DNA of 64,000 bases from DATFVA01 sp963721075 (GCA_963721075.1 CAVRHV010000013.1:124001-188000), one strand, 5' to 3'. Counted from the first letter of the stretch, positions 18,805 to 28,560 are shown. The notes: a model not told the origin generated them from the letters alone. Translations and numbers: made by a program.

Positions 18805-19950
18805 CTACTTTATTAATTCTTTTACTCTTGGGTTAATCACTTCTTTGTTGTATGTAATAAGACTGCCTTTAACTATCTCGTCTTCCAGATTCAGCTCCAC
18901 CTTACCTTCTTTTCCAATATGTGTTATAAGACTAAGAAGATTCTTCGAATACATTTCACTTGAATGATTCGGAACGAGACTCGGGAGGTTGGGTTCGCCT
19001 ATAATATTTACTCCATATTTCTTAACCATTTTCCCTTTTTCACTAACCTCGCAGTTCCCTCCGAATTCAACCGCCATGTCCAGTATTACGCTGCCCGGAC
19101 GCATATTCTTTACCATCTCTTCCGTAACAAGTACCGGAGCTTTTTTCCCCGGAACAAGCGCTGTGGTTATTACTATATCTGCTTCGGTAATGTGCTTGAA
19201 TATCAGTTCTTTCTGTTTCTTCAGAAATTCCTCTGATGCCTCCTTAGCATAACCTCCGGCATCCTGCATATTCTCGTCAGATTCAACTTCAATAAATCTT
19301 CCGCCAAGCGACTGAACTTCTTCCTTAACGGCAGGACGAATATCGGATACTTCCACAACCGCACCTAATCTTTTAGCGGTTCCGAGTGCCTGGAGTCCAG
19401 CTACACCTGCACCCATTATAACAACCTTCGCAGGGGAAATTGTTCCGGCGGCGGTCATCATTAAGGGAAATATTTTTCCAAGTGTATCTGCACACATTAC
19501 AACGCTTTTATAGCCTGCAATGTTAGCCTGAGAACTCAGCGCGTCCATCTTCTGTGCAAGTGTTGTTCTTGGGATCATATCCATGGAAATAACGTTTATT
19601 CCCTTTTCCGCACATTTTTTTGCTATATCGGGATAGTTAAGGGGATAGAGAAAGGTAACCAGAATTGTTCCTTCCTTCATCAGATCAAGTTCATGTTTTT
19701 TCTGTTCAGGGTGATCCATCGGTCTCTGAACCTTGAACACAATATCAGCAGAAGAATAGAGTTCCAGGAGGTTATCTATTATTTTCGCTCCCGCAGCTTT
19801 GTATTTCTCATCAGTAAAACCGGCATTTATTCCCGCATTTTTTTCTATATGTACCTCAAATCCGGCTTTAATGAGCTTAGGGACGACATCAGGAACGGTT
19901 GCGACCCTGTTCTCTCCTGCCAGGATTTCTTTTGGGACTGCTATTATCAA
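18805..19950 (-). CDS. pntAA: NAD(P) transhydrogenase subunit alpha 1 (NAD-binding)
   Basis: 381-residue soluble NAD-binding domain I of transhydrogenase. It opens IIAVPKEILAGENRVA, has the alanine-dehydrogenase-like Rossmann motif VVIMGAGVAGLQALGTAKRLG around 170-190 and GSVILDMAVEFGGNCE. The start is TTG (19948-19950), supported by a strong upstream AGGAGG. First gene of the operon with a 140-bp upstream gap that must hold the promoter. Confidence 0.94.
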   Translation of the reverse strand: MIIAVPKEILAGENRVATVPDVVPKLIKAGFEVHIEKNAGINAGFTDEKYKAAGAKIIDNLLELYSSADIVFKVQRPMDHPEQKKHELDLMKEGTILVTFLYPLNYPDIAKKCAEKGINVISMDMIPRTTLAQKMDALSSQANIAGYKSVVMCADTLGKIFPLMMTAAGTISPAKVVIMGAGVAGLQALGTAKRLGAVVEVSDIRPAVKEEVQSLGGRFIEVESDENMQDAGGYAKEASEEFLKKQKELIFKHITEADIVITTALVPGKKAPVLVTEEMVKNMRPGSVILDMAVEFGGNCEVSEKGKMVKKYGVNIIGEPNLPSLVPNHSSEMYSKNLLSLITHIGKEGKVELNLEDEIVKGSLITYNKEVINPRVKELIK

Positions 19951-19959
19951 GGTGGTTCT

Positions 19960-19965
19960 CCTCCT
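19960..19965 (-). promoter_or_regulatory. Shine-Dalgarno site for the TTG start of pntA1
   Basis: AGGAGG on the minus strand, nine bases before the TTG at 19950. It justifies using a TTG start and shows that this genome does use Shine-Dalgarno initiation. Confidence 0.65.
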
Positions 19966-20090
19966 TTAAATTCTAATTTAATTTGCAAAGCTAAGAGGTT
20001 TGAGGACTAAATTCAAACCAGCATCAATGTTTTGGATTTAACAAATATTAGTACTTTATTATCGGAAATTAGGGACAAGGATCACAAGTC

Positions 20091-21159
20091 TCAGGCTGGC
20101 TGTTCGTGGGTCAGGCAGTGAAGCGTACCCAATCCCCACACCAGATCAACGGCGTGAATACCAATTACAGGACGGTCAGTTATGAGTTCGGAAAGAATAC
20201 CAAGGGCTGTTTTATCGTTGGGATCATTAAAGGTTGGTACGAGCACTGCATAATTTGAAAAATAGAAATTAGCATAGCTGGCAGGCAGACGCTCTCCTCT
20301 AAAAATGACAGGGGCTGGCATCGGGAGATCGATCACATTCAAAGGAGTTCCATTGTGAAGTTTTACATTTTCCAGTCTTTCACGGTTTTCTCTCAGAGAC
20401 AGGTAATTAGGATCATCCTGATCTTTTTCCTGAACCAGTACAAGAGTGTCTTTATTTACAAACCTGCAGAGGTCATCTACGTGGCCGTGAGTATCGTCCC
20501 CGGCTATTCCCTTTCCAAGCCAGATTGTTTGTTCAACTCCGAGGTAGTTTCTGAATAATGTTTCGTAATCTTTTTTTGTGAAGCCGGGATTCCTTACCTG
20601 TTGATTTTCATCCATCAGGCATTCTTCAGTGGTGATTAAGGTGCCGCTGCCGTTTGTATCAATACTGCCCCCTTCAAGCACGACATGCCGGTTATTATGA
20701 AGCGGAATGATTTTTTCCATTCCGAATTTCTTTGCGATGAATGCAGGAAAGTTTCTCATCCTTTTTGTAGTTATCATATTTTGCCCAGCCGTTAAAGCGG
20801 AAATTAACTGCAGCCGTATCAGATGTTTTTTTCTTCTTAAGGAAAGCCGGACCCGAATCTCTCATCCAGCCCCTGTTTGTCGGCAGTATGAAGAACTCAA
20901 TATTTTCGATATTAAGGTCTACAGATTTAAGAACGCGAAGGGCTTTCTTCTTATGATCCTCATTCTCAACAACTATTCTTACTTTTTCGTCACGGGAGAT
21001 ATATCGTGCAATTTCAGCATAAACCCAGGGTATGGGAGTGAATTTGCCCGGCCAGTCCAGCAGATTATGCGGCCAGCCAAGCCAGGTGGCTTCATGCTTA
21101 TCCCATTCGGGAGGAAGGTAATAGTCCTTAATATCAAATCCGTTTTTATTTGATTTCAT
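20091..21159 (-). CDS. aguA: Agmatine deiminase, one frame break
   Basis: Hydrolyses agmatine to N-carbamoylputrescine. The repaired protein is about 355 residues. N-terminal part: YYLPPEWDKHEATWLGWPHN and RGWMRDSGPAF; C-terminal part: HVVLEGGSIDTNGSGTL, GDDTHGHVDDLCRF and GLGTLHCLTHEQPA, whose Cys is the catalytic nucleophile. The break is at AAA 20748-20750 (TTT on the coding strand): dropping one base turns EKLSCIH into EKLPAFIAKKFG and joins both halves. ATG at 21159 is preferred; a GTG abuts the aguB stop at 21168. It lies directly after aguB. Confidence 0.88.
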
Positions 21160-21168
21160 CGCGGGCAC

Positions 21169-22068
21169 TTAATCAAGGAATCTTTTATCTATCCCGACAT
21201 AAGAATCGATCCTGCGGTCTCTGAGGAACGGCCAGTTTCTCCTTATATACTCTATACGTGCAGTGTCAACTTCAGCAAGCAGGATTTCCTCCTTCTTCGG
21301 TGAAGCCTCAGCTATTACGATTCCCTGCGGATCGGCAACAAAGGATGAACCCCAGAATTCTATACCCGGGGATGATTTGTCAGGTTTTTCATGTCCCACC
21401 CTGTTTACTGCCGCAACGTACACACCATTAGCGATTGCATGGCCTCTTTGTATTGTTCTCCAGGAATCGAACTGCGGCTTGCCGTGCTCTTTCTTCTCGT
21501 GCGGGTGCCATCCGATAGCTGTCGGATAAAAAATAACACTGGCACCTTTAAGAGCAGTTATCCTCGCACCCTCAGGGTACCACTGATCCCAGCAGACAAG
21601 AGTACCTACATTACCGAATTCGGTTTGAAACGATTTATATCCCAGATCGCCGGGAGTGAAATAAAACTTTTCATAGTAGGCAGGGTCATCGGGAATGTGC
21701 ATCTTCCTGTATAAACCCGAAACCTCTCCCTCAGTATTAATCATTGCAATAGTATTATGGTAGACACCCTGAGCACGTTTCTCGAACAATGAGGCAGTGA
21801 TAACCACATTATATTTACGTGCCGCTTCACCGAGAACTTTGGTAGAAGGGCCGGGAATAGTTTCGGCAAGATTGAAGTTCTCAATATCCTCTTTCTGACA
21901 GAAGTACTGCGATCTGAAAAGTTCGGGAAGGCATATAACCTTCGCGCCTTTTTTGGCAGCCTTTCCAATCCGGTCGACAGCCTTTTTAAGGTTATCTTCG
22001 GAGTCAGTCGACATCGACATCTGGATCAGACCAATAGTAAACTTATCAGGGGTAGTTTTTTTACTCAT
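21169..22068 (-). CDS. aguB: N-carbamoylputrescine amidase
   Basis: Nitrilase-superfamily enzyme that turns N-carbamoylputrescine into putrescine, the step after AguA. The Glu-Lys-Cys triad is visible as Glu49 (CLPELF), Lys122 (YRKMHIP) and Cys159 (VCWDQWYPE), and the YHNTIAMI and YPTAIGWHP blocks are typical of AguB. 299 residues, normal length. Together with aguA it completes putrescine synthesis from agmatine; the arginine decarboxylase is not in this window. Confidence 0.93.
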   Translation of the reverse strand: MSKKTTPDKFTIGLIQMSMSTDSEDNLKKAVDRIGKAAKKGAKVICLPELFRSQYFCQKEDIENFNLAETIPGPSTKVLGEAARKYNVVITASLFEKRAQGVYHNTIAMINTEGEVSGLYRKMHIPDDPAYYEKFYFTPGDLGYKSFQTEFGNVGTLVCWDQWYPEGARITALKGASVIFYPTAIGWHPHEKKEHGKPQFDSWRTIQRGHAIANGVYVAAVNRVGHEKPDKSSPGIEFWGSSFVADPQGIVIAEASPKKEEILLAEVDTARIEYIRRNWPFLRDRRIDSYVGIDKRFLD

Positions 22069-22142
22069 AATTTTTTTATTTAATATGAATATTATCCTCT
22101 AACTATCATTTCGAGAGAGTCTTCGACTCAGAGATCCGGAAA

Positions 22143-22172
22143 AAGATCTCTCCCTCCGGTCGGGACGACATT
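22143..22172. repeat. Dispersed intergenic repeat, copy 1
   Basis: The 146-bp gap before aguB contains AAGATCTCTCCC followed by TCCGGTCGGGACGACA. A very similar unit (AAGATCTCTCCC, then TTCGGGTCGAGATGACA) occurs at 34667-34695. Shared core with a few substitutions points to a dispersed intergenic element. Confidence 0.55.
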
Positions 22173-22214
22173 CCTGCTTGTAAAGATGACAAACCCATTT
22201 ACGGGTTAATCCAG

Positions 22215-23125
22215 TCACTTTTCTGCTTCTATATCCTTCTCCGAAACCAGCTTGCCGTCCTCGGAAAATTCTTTACTCTTAACCAGCGCCCCATCCTCAT
22301 AAGTTTCAATATACCACAAAGTTCCGTCATTACGATATATTTTTGTATCACCGTCAAGTTTATTTTCCTCGTAATGCTGTTCCGACCAGAGAGTCCCGTC
22401 CTCATAATACGACTTCGTTATGCCGTCTCTCATTCCCTCATCATACTTGCTCTCGGATTTTATATTGCCATTCTCATAGTACATTTTAACAGTATCGATC
22501 AGCTGTGAATATTCGAAATTCTTTTCCGCCATGAGTTTGCCGTCGGGATAAAATTCTTTTACCGGTCCTTCAATATTTCCGTTCACATAATTGTACGATC
22601 CTTTTAAAACACCATTATCGTAATACCAGTCAGTTCTGCCGTCCTGCACATCATTTGTATACATTGCCGATACTTTCATTATTCCATTCGGGTAATACTC
22701 AAGAGCTTTTCCCTCCCGAAGTCCGTTCTTATAAAAATATACAGAACTCAGGCCCCCGCCGTTATAAAAAGTCCTTATGGTATCATCAAAGCTGCCCATG
22801 CTTATAATGACCACTTTCCTTAAGACTGCCTTCCGGGTAATACGTAGAATACCTGCCGTCGAGTTTATTATTATTATAATTCAGACTTTCCTTCAGTACA
22901 CCCGAGTCATAATAACTTCTGTTAAGGCCTTCTTTTTTTCCGTTACTATAATGAACCACTTCTTTCAGCACACCGGTATCATAATAATATCTGCACTCGC
23001 CGTTTAATATTCCGTTTGAATAGTTTTCAATCTGTTTAATTGTACCGTCAGGGTAAGTCTCTTTAACCTGACCATCCTGAGCAAAAACAAGATATACTTC
23101 CTGTTAAAAAAAATAAAACGATAAA
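22215..23125 (-). CDS. MORN/YwqK-like repeat protein, second of a tandem pair, two frame breaks
   Basis: After repair, a signal-like segment (LFIVLFFLTGSISCFAQ) is followed by about 12 repeats of 24 residues with the form YY-x-x-G-x-(L/M)-K-x-x-x-x-Y-x-x-G-x-x-x-G. Breaks: an extra base in AAAAA 23093-23097 (TTTTT on the coding strand) at the signal-peptide end, and in AAA 22788-22790 inside the fourth repeat. No ATG precedes the signal peptide in frame; the reading frame enters directly from the end of the upstream paralogue, so the start is unresolved. Such repeats are labelled YwqK antitoxin in databases, but export and repeat number make a surface or periplasmic scaffold more plausible. 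Confidence 0.6.
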
Positions 23126-23129
23126 TAAT

Positions 23130-24476
23130 TTAGCTTCCGATAGATGAAACAAGTTTTCCTCCCTCGTCGTATACTTTACTTGTTTGAAGAACTCCGCCTT
23201 TATAAAATTCTTCTTTTTTAACGATGCCATTTTCAAAATAATCTCTTGCAAAGCCGTTAACCTCCCCGGACGAATAATTCTCCTCCCTTTTCAACGCTCC
23301 GTTTTCATAATAATAATATTTACGTCCGTCGGGATTGCCGTTTATGTAAGTACATTCCGATTCGAGCGTTCCTTTTTCATAGAACGTTTTATACTCCCCT
23401 GTTTTAATATCGTTATTGTAATGCTCTACATACTTAACGTTTCCGTTTTTATAATAGGCAAGATAGATACCGTTCTTAACATTGTTATTATAATTAACTT
23501 CCGATTCAATTAAGCCGTCGGGATAATAATTTCTCGTAATACCTCTCCTCACCCCGCGAACATAATCGATCGATGACTTCATTATGCCGTTCTCATAGTA
23601 AGTAAAAGAGCGGTCATTCAAAGTATCGTTTTCATAATGGTATTCGTCCTTCAGGAAACCGCTGTCATAATAATACTTTGCAAAGTTTTCCTTTTTACCG
23701 TCCTTGTAATAAACTTCACTTTTAAGGGAGCCGTTATCGTAATATTCCCTATCGGTATTCTCCTTGGCCTCGATCTTCCCGAGGTAATCATATCGAACAC
23801 GATTTTTCAGCTCGCCGTTTTCATAAGTATCCAGCACCCGGATCTCGCCGGCTGAATCATACACCTTCACTTCACCTACTATCTTATCATCCTTAAAGTA
23901 GGCATCGACTACAACTTTACCGTTTTCACTATAAACTTTTGTCGGTCCCTGCATTACGCCATTATTAAAAGTTTTTTCAACCTCTACTGCTCCCGATTTA
24001 TAGAAGGTCCTTGAAATTCCCTGAAGCAGTCCTATCGAGTAATTCCATTCACCCTGAAGCTCGCCTGTTTTATAATAAGTATATGTAGTACCATCGAGCA
24101 CACCCTGATAATAATTCTGTTTTGCCCAGAGTTCACCTGTTTCATAATACCAGTAGGAAGTATCCTGCTTTATGCCGTCTTTATAATTCCACTTGGTACT
24201 GACGATACCGTCTTCAAAGTACCATGTTTGAATGCCTTCCTCTTTGCCCTCAAAGTAATGCCACTTCTTCCACACTTTTCCGTTCGGATAATACTCATAA
24301 TAATCACCATGGAGCTGCCCCTTCCAGTAGGTGCCCATAGTTTTTACACTGCCGTTCGGGTAAAAAGTTTTTCTGACATTCCCGGTAGTATCAATATCCT
24401 GTGCTGAAATAATTGATGAAAGGGAAATAAAGAAAAGAATGCCGAAAAGAATAATTCTGATAATTTTCTGCGTCAA
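23130..24476 (-). CDS. MORN/YwqK-like repeat protein, first of a tandem pair
   Basis: 448 residues. Signal peptide MTQKIIRIILFGILFFISLSS ends near AQ (quoted: IILFGILFFISLSSIISAQ). The rest is about 18 near-tandem 24-residue repeats, for example YYENGIMKSSIDYVRGVRRG. Aromatic pairs, NG turns and a mid-repeat Tyr are constant; charge varies between repeats. No catalytic domain is present. Predicted to be exported and elongated; role unknown. It lies directly upstream of a paralogue with about 12 repeats. Confidence 0.75.
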   Translation of the reverse strand: MTQKIIRIILFGILFFISLSSIISAQDIDTTGNVRKTFYPNGSVKTMGTYWKGQLHGDYYEYYPNGKVWKKWHYFEGKEEGIQTWYFEDGIVSTKWNYKDGIKQDTSYWYYETGELWAKQNYYQGVLDGTTYTYYKTGELQGEWNYSIGLLQGISRTFYKSGAVEVEKTFNNGVMQGPTKVYSENGKVVVDAYFKDDKIVGEVKVYDSAGEIRVLDTYENGELKNRVRYDYLGKIEAKENTDREYYDNGSLKSEVYYKDGKKENFAKYYYDSGFLKDEYHYENDTLNDRSFTYYENGIMKSSIDYVRGVRRGITRNYYPDGLIESEVNYNNNVKNGIYLAYYKNGNVKYVEHYNNDIKTGEYKTFYEKGTLESECTYINGNPDGRKYYYYENGALKREENYSSGEVNGFARDYFENGIVKKEEFYKGGVLQTSKVYDEGGKLVSSIGS

Positions 24477-24618
24477 ACGGGGACTAATCCTTTTTATCTT
24501 AATGTATTACGCAAATTTAAAATTATTCCGGTATAAGAAAAACGGATAAAGAAATACATTCAAATAATATAAATGACGATATAGCGGATATCCTGTTCTA
24601 ACTATGACAGGGATTAGA

Positions 24619-25170
24619 CTAAAATCTGGCAATATTGAATATGAAGCCAAGCTTGATCATTAATCCCATATAGGTTAATAAAGTTCGCTGGGGGTAATTA
24701 TCCTTTGTAAATTCCAGTTTGTTGTTCCCAACCGGAAGATAAAATATTAAGTCCAGACTGAACAGCCTTGAGACTTCTGCTTCAGCTCCAATACCCAAAA
24801 AATGAATGGGTTCAATATATGTACCGCCTGAATTATGATCGATGCTCCCATTCATATGTTTATACCAGGCAATCAGGGGAGAAATGTGCTCAGTTATACT
24901 ATACTTAAGTTCTGCTCCATATTCTCCGCCAACGAATGGATCCCCGAGCTGGACTCCCCCTTTCACATCAAGTCCAAACCGCTTATATTCTGCCCCGAGC
25001 TTCATATAAAGACTAAAAGGAGGAATAAGCATATAATTACCGGTTGTGTTAGTCTGAGTATTAATGATAAAATAATCAATCAATTCAGTTCTTAAGCCCC
25101 ACGTGAAGGATTGACTGTGAATGGTGTTCGAAAAGAGTAACAGGAAGAAAATAATTATTGTACTTCTCAT
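24619..25170 (-). CDS. Hypothetical outer-membrane beta-barrel protein
   Basis: 183 residues from the ATG at 25170 (an ATG eight codons earlier is less likely because the signal peptide RSTIIIFFLLLFSNTIHSQ would be displaced). Alternating hydrophobic strands with Gly and aromatic residues (VKGGVQLGDPFVGGEYGAEL, LGIGAEAEVSRLFSLDLIF) and a C-terminal Phe suggest an eight-stranded barrel. No family recognised. Confidence 0.6.
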   Translation of the reverse strand: MRSTIIIFFLLLFSNTIHSQSFTWGLRTELIDYFIINTQTNTTGNYMLIPPFSLYMKLGAEYKRFGLDVKGGVQLGDPFVGGEYGAELKYSITEHISPLIAWYKHMNGSIDHNSGGTYIEPIHFLGIGAEAEVSRLFSLDLIFYLPVGNNKLEFTKDNYPQRTLLTYMGLMIKLGFIFNIARF

Positions 25171-25252
25171 CCCGGCCCCACTATTATTTAACACTTATGT
25201 TAAAGCACCTTGTTTGAAGTTACAAAATCGTCGCGGCTGATTCAACTACTAC

Positions 25253-25290
25253 CAACTAAATGATGAATAATCTGTATGGGACCAGCCGCC
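25253..25290 (-). pseudogene. Short remnant of a DinB-like gene
   Basis: About 38 bases match the intact DinB gene at 27583-27622 with roughly 33 identical positions and a two-base gap. The matching region encodes the GGWS-IHHLV metal-site segment. The flanks do not continue the similarity clearly. It sits just beyond the 3' end of the broken T9SS gene. Confidence 0.5.
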
Positions 25291-25314
25291 TCACCTTTAT
25301 TCTTTCATTTGATA

Positions 25315-27030
25315 CTATTTTATCAGAATCATCTTTTTTGTCTGAACAAAGTTTCCCGTGCGCATCTGGTAAAAATATGTTCCGCTTGGCAGATTGGCCG
25401 CGTTCCAGGTCATCTCATAACTTCCTGCAGGTTTTTCTTCGTTCACAAGTGTTTCTATTTCTCTCCCTAAAACATCCAGCACTTTAATTGTGACTTTGAA
25501 GTCTGCCAGACCGAGTACTTAATTTTTGTTGAGGGGTTGAAGGGATTAGGGAAGTTTTGGGAGAGCGAAAATTCCACCGGAATTCTTCCAGAAGAAATAT
25601 CTTTTACCGAAACAACCATTGAAGTATCGAAGTTCCAGAAGTAAAAATTTCCCGCAGTACGCGCAATATTTTTTGCTACAGTAATTGAATTAAGTGCATC
25701 AGTTCCCTGACCCACAATATACACTATCATTACTTCAGTCTCTTCGCCGACAGGCAGGGTAAAAGGTCCCATATTCTGCAATTGTCTCTTATCTGTTGAG
25801 TAAGTATTGATCCATCCGTAATCTGTCTCCGGATCACCGGAATACCAGAAGGAAGGGTCAACCTGTGAACAGTCAACTCCGCCGCCAACCTGTCCGTAAG
25901 TCCAACTGCAGGGATCGATAACTGCTCCGGAGAAACGGTGTCCCAACATATAACTCCTGGCTTCTACAGCATTATATGGTTAATGTATCAGCGGATCGCC
26001 AACGATGAATTCTGTCGATGAAGAAAGAGGCTGGTTCCGTGCCCCGGGATATTTCTTTACTCCTATTATTTGTCCGCGATTTACAATTGCAGTATCGAGC
26101 GGCAGATCTGTACCTGGCTCATAAATCCCATTACTATTATTATCAATAAACGTTACACCGGGCAGGTATGCAGCAGGACCTTCCAAAACCTTTTCGAAAA
26201 AAGCCGGCGGATTGTTCCCATAAGCAGTATCCGGTCCGTCGTTATAGGTAAAGCCAGCCTGGATGGTAGTATCACAACCAACCAGATCGTCGCAGCCAAT
26301 CGCCAAGCTCGGGATCATCCCACACTCCGAAGTAAACATCGGTTAATGTGTCAGCTACCAATCCGGTATTTTTTATCCTATACCGGAAAAGAATCATATT
26401 CTGCAGTTCAGGTATTCCTGAATACGCGAATACCGTCTGCCTGATTTCAATACCCTGCGGCTCAACAGTGTTCCATCTTCTCTGTGCAGAAGCTAATCCA
26501 TCGTTGTAGACACACCATGCTGTTTCATCACCCATCAGGTCGGGTCTATCCTCATCGGGATCCCATACACCATTATTATTTAAATCGATGGGCGAGTAAA
26601 TTCCGTCACCATCGCCGTCATAAAAATCGGCCCCGAGATCAACAGCATCACTCCAGTCCTGCCATGACTTTCCGAAGGGCTTATCCTGTGAACTGAGAAC
26701 ATACAGCTGAGCACGCGGATCAATCTGACCAAATTCTACAGTACCCGGGAGATAATCCTCTACCAGTAAAGAAGCTGCTACAGCATTTGCCCACGACTGC
26801 CCATTAGAAAAGCCGCTTAGAAAAAATCCCCCGGAAAAAAGAAATACGTGTCCGCCAAACCGTCCACCGTAATCTGACCCAGGCAAAGTTACTTCGGCCA
26901 AAACACCCTTACTGTCCATGGGCATAAATATATTATTGATATCCAGGGCATAACCATCACCGACGGCCTGAGCAAAGCAGTCAACCGAAAAGAAAAGAAG
27001 GAAAGCGACTGATAATATTTTAAGCTTCAT
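25315..27030 (-). pseudogene. T9SS-exported protein, broken by two frame breaks and one stop
   Basis: About 570 residues if repaired. Signal peptide ILSVAFLLFFSVDCFAQ, then a region with Asp/Asn-rich calcium-type loops (DGDGDGIYSPIDLNNNG, DNNSNGIYEPG) and a C-terminal T9SS sorting domain (SQNFPNPFNPSTKIKY ... VLGREIETLVNE ... GTYFYQM ... KKMILIK). Breaks: an extra base at 26298-26299, an in-frame TAA at 25980-25982 with open coding on both sides, and a missing base near 25506-25507 just after the PNPFNPST motif. Three lesions make this the most damaged gene here; it may be a real pseudogene or a low-quality stretch. Confidence 0.65.
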
Positions 27031-27232
27031 TTTATCCCTTAATAATTATTATTTATTATCAGAAAGATCTTGGGTTATTACTTTTATGCTGTTTCTTCGC
27101 GGGTCCCTTATCTATTCTCTCCCTGTAAATCTCCCAGGTAAATTTTATATTTTACCACCATTTCTCGATGTTAACATAATTTATTTATGTTTAAGAGGCA
27201 ACAAACCGGATAAAATAGCCTTCTATGATACT

Positions 27233-27739
27233 CTACCTCCTGGTAATCTCCTCACGAATTTCTGATATACGTTTAACATGATGTTCAACGTGATCTGCCT
27301 GCATTTGAATCACAAAACCAACCGGCACTATCTCAATTTCTCCGTTAGGATTTCTGAACCGGACAGATTTGTTCCACCCATCGGGTGTATATTCCAGCAA
27401 TTGCAGTATGTGGCTCCTGATTGCTCTCAATAAGAATAATGATGTATCAATCGAGCGTTTATCATAATTCCAGCGTTTGGCCCACTCAGTCTGCGGCAGT
27501 GTTGTGTACCAGCTGAGAGTAAATTCACTTTCTTCACCCCCTAACGCCATCTTGATCGCGATTTTCCAGAGGTCATCACCGTCAACTAAATGATGAACTA
27601 TCTGCCTGATAGACCAGCCGCCGTTAGACGGAGCATAATCCAAATTGTCATCGCTTAAATCGCACAATACGGTTTCAAGAAGATCAGGTCCCTGCTTAAA
27701 CAATTCCAGGACTTTCTCCCGGTTTATCGGTGATTCCAT
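27233..27739 (-). CDS. DinB/YfiT-family protein
   Basis: 168 residues, a four-helix bundle family that binds a metal through three His. Visible ligands: His49/His50 in QIVHHLVDGD and the C-terminal DHVEHHVKRI. Members include thiol-dependent transferases (bacillithiol S-transferases, mycothiol-dependent enzymes), but substrate cannot be assigned. It lies in the accessory stretch with other single-gene detoxification-type enzymes. Confidence 0.85.
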   Translation of the reverse strand: MESPINREKVLELFKQGPDLLETVLCDLSDDNLDYAPSNGGWSIRQIVHHLVDGDDLWKIAIKMALGGEESEFTLSWYTTLPQTEWAKRWNYDKRSIDTSLFLLRAIRSHILQLLEYTPDGWNKSVRFRNPNGEIEIVPVGFVIQMQADHVEHHVKRISEIREEITRR

Positions 27740-27772
27740 ATCGTTTCACCCTAAAAATAAATTTCACTGAGA

Positions 27773-28516
27773 CTAATTTATGATATCCCCTTTATTATTG
27801 TCCAGCCGTTCCCGCCATTTTTGAAGTTCCTCAGGTGTCTGTTTTACCCAATCAGTTACTTCACCAACGATTTTTAATGGCGCTTTAGAACGATAGGAGC
27901 GAGTCGGATTACCAGGAAATTTTTTGTCAGTCACATTCGGGTCATTTTCAAAATTTCCTGTCGGTTCAACAATATAAACTCGTTCGGCTGAGTCGCCTTT
28001 AGCTAATTCAGCGGCAAGTCCTGCACCGTTAATCAGGGCTGTAAAGTAAATGTGGTTCATTTTGAGTTCAGGTTTATAATTAGAAGCGCCGCCGGGAGTG
28101 AGCAAATCGCCCGGCTTCAGATCTGCTTTCGTTCCATGATAAAAAGGACCAGGGTCAGAAGGTTTATCTCTGTACGAAGCGGCCAGCTCGGAATACTTTG
28201 CTGCACCGGCTGGATCATTTAAGTCACGATAGCATCCGGAGATGTTTGAATACAATGAAGACAGAGCGCTTTTAACGCTTACGTCATTTATATTGAGGGC
28301 AAACTGCAGCGATGTTTGGAGCCATTTTAATTTTTCCGACACATTTTTTTGATGTCTGGCGATATAATAAGCCGCAAGATATTTTTCAAAGTCGTCTGTC
28401 GCTTCATTCCATGCCTGCGTATACACTTTGGCTGCTCTTTCCGGGTCACCCTTTTCTTCCAGAGTTATACCCTGAAGGCATAGCCTGACAACATTATTAT
28501 TCGGACTGAATTCCAT
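27773..28516 (-). CDS. TPR-like domain fused to rifamycin ADP-ribosyltransferase (Arr) domain
   Basis: 247 residues. The first ~118 residues are alpha-helical and TPR-like (EKGDPERAAKVYTQAWNEA; SNISGCYRDLNDPAGAAKY). The rest is an Arr domain: GPFYHGTKADLKPGDLLTPG, YIVEPTGNFENDPN and KKFPGNPTRSYRS. Arr transfers ADP-ribose from NAD+ to rifamycins and so inactivates them. The residues known as His19, Tyr49 and Asp84 in M. smegmatis Arr correspond to His127, Tyr157 and Asp192 with identical spacing (30 and 35). Stand-alone Arr is about 140 residues, so the helical N-terminus is an addition. Activity on rifamycin is inferred from family; an endogenous substrate is possible. Confidence 0.88.
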   Translation of the reverse strand: MEFSPNNNVVRLCLQGITLEEKGDPERAAKVYTQAWNEATDDFEKYLAAYYIARHQKNVSEKLKWLQTSLQFALNINDVSVKSALSSLYSNISGCYRDLNDPAGAAKYSELAASYRDKPSDPGPFYHGTKADLKPGDLLTPGGASNYKPELKMNHIYFTALINGAGLAAELAKGDSAERVYIVEPTGNFENDPNVTDKKFPGNPTRSYRSKAPLKIVGEVTDWVKQTPEELQKWRERLDNNKGDIIN

Positions 28517-28560
28517 TATTGTACTCTTTTTATGAACTGATCAAGGTTTATATCAGAAGC

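Noticed and set aside
22215..24476. Toxin-antitoxin locus (YwqK antitoxin label)
   Set aside because: No toxin-like gene is adjacent and both proteins start with export signals, so the label is not supported.
27171..27192. Terminator hairpin upstream of the DinB gene's 3' end
   Set aside because: Only a 7-bp AT-only stem without GC pairs at the base; too weak to claim.
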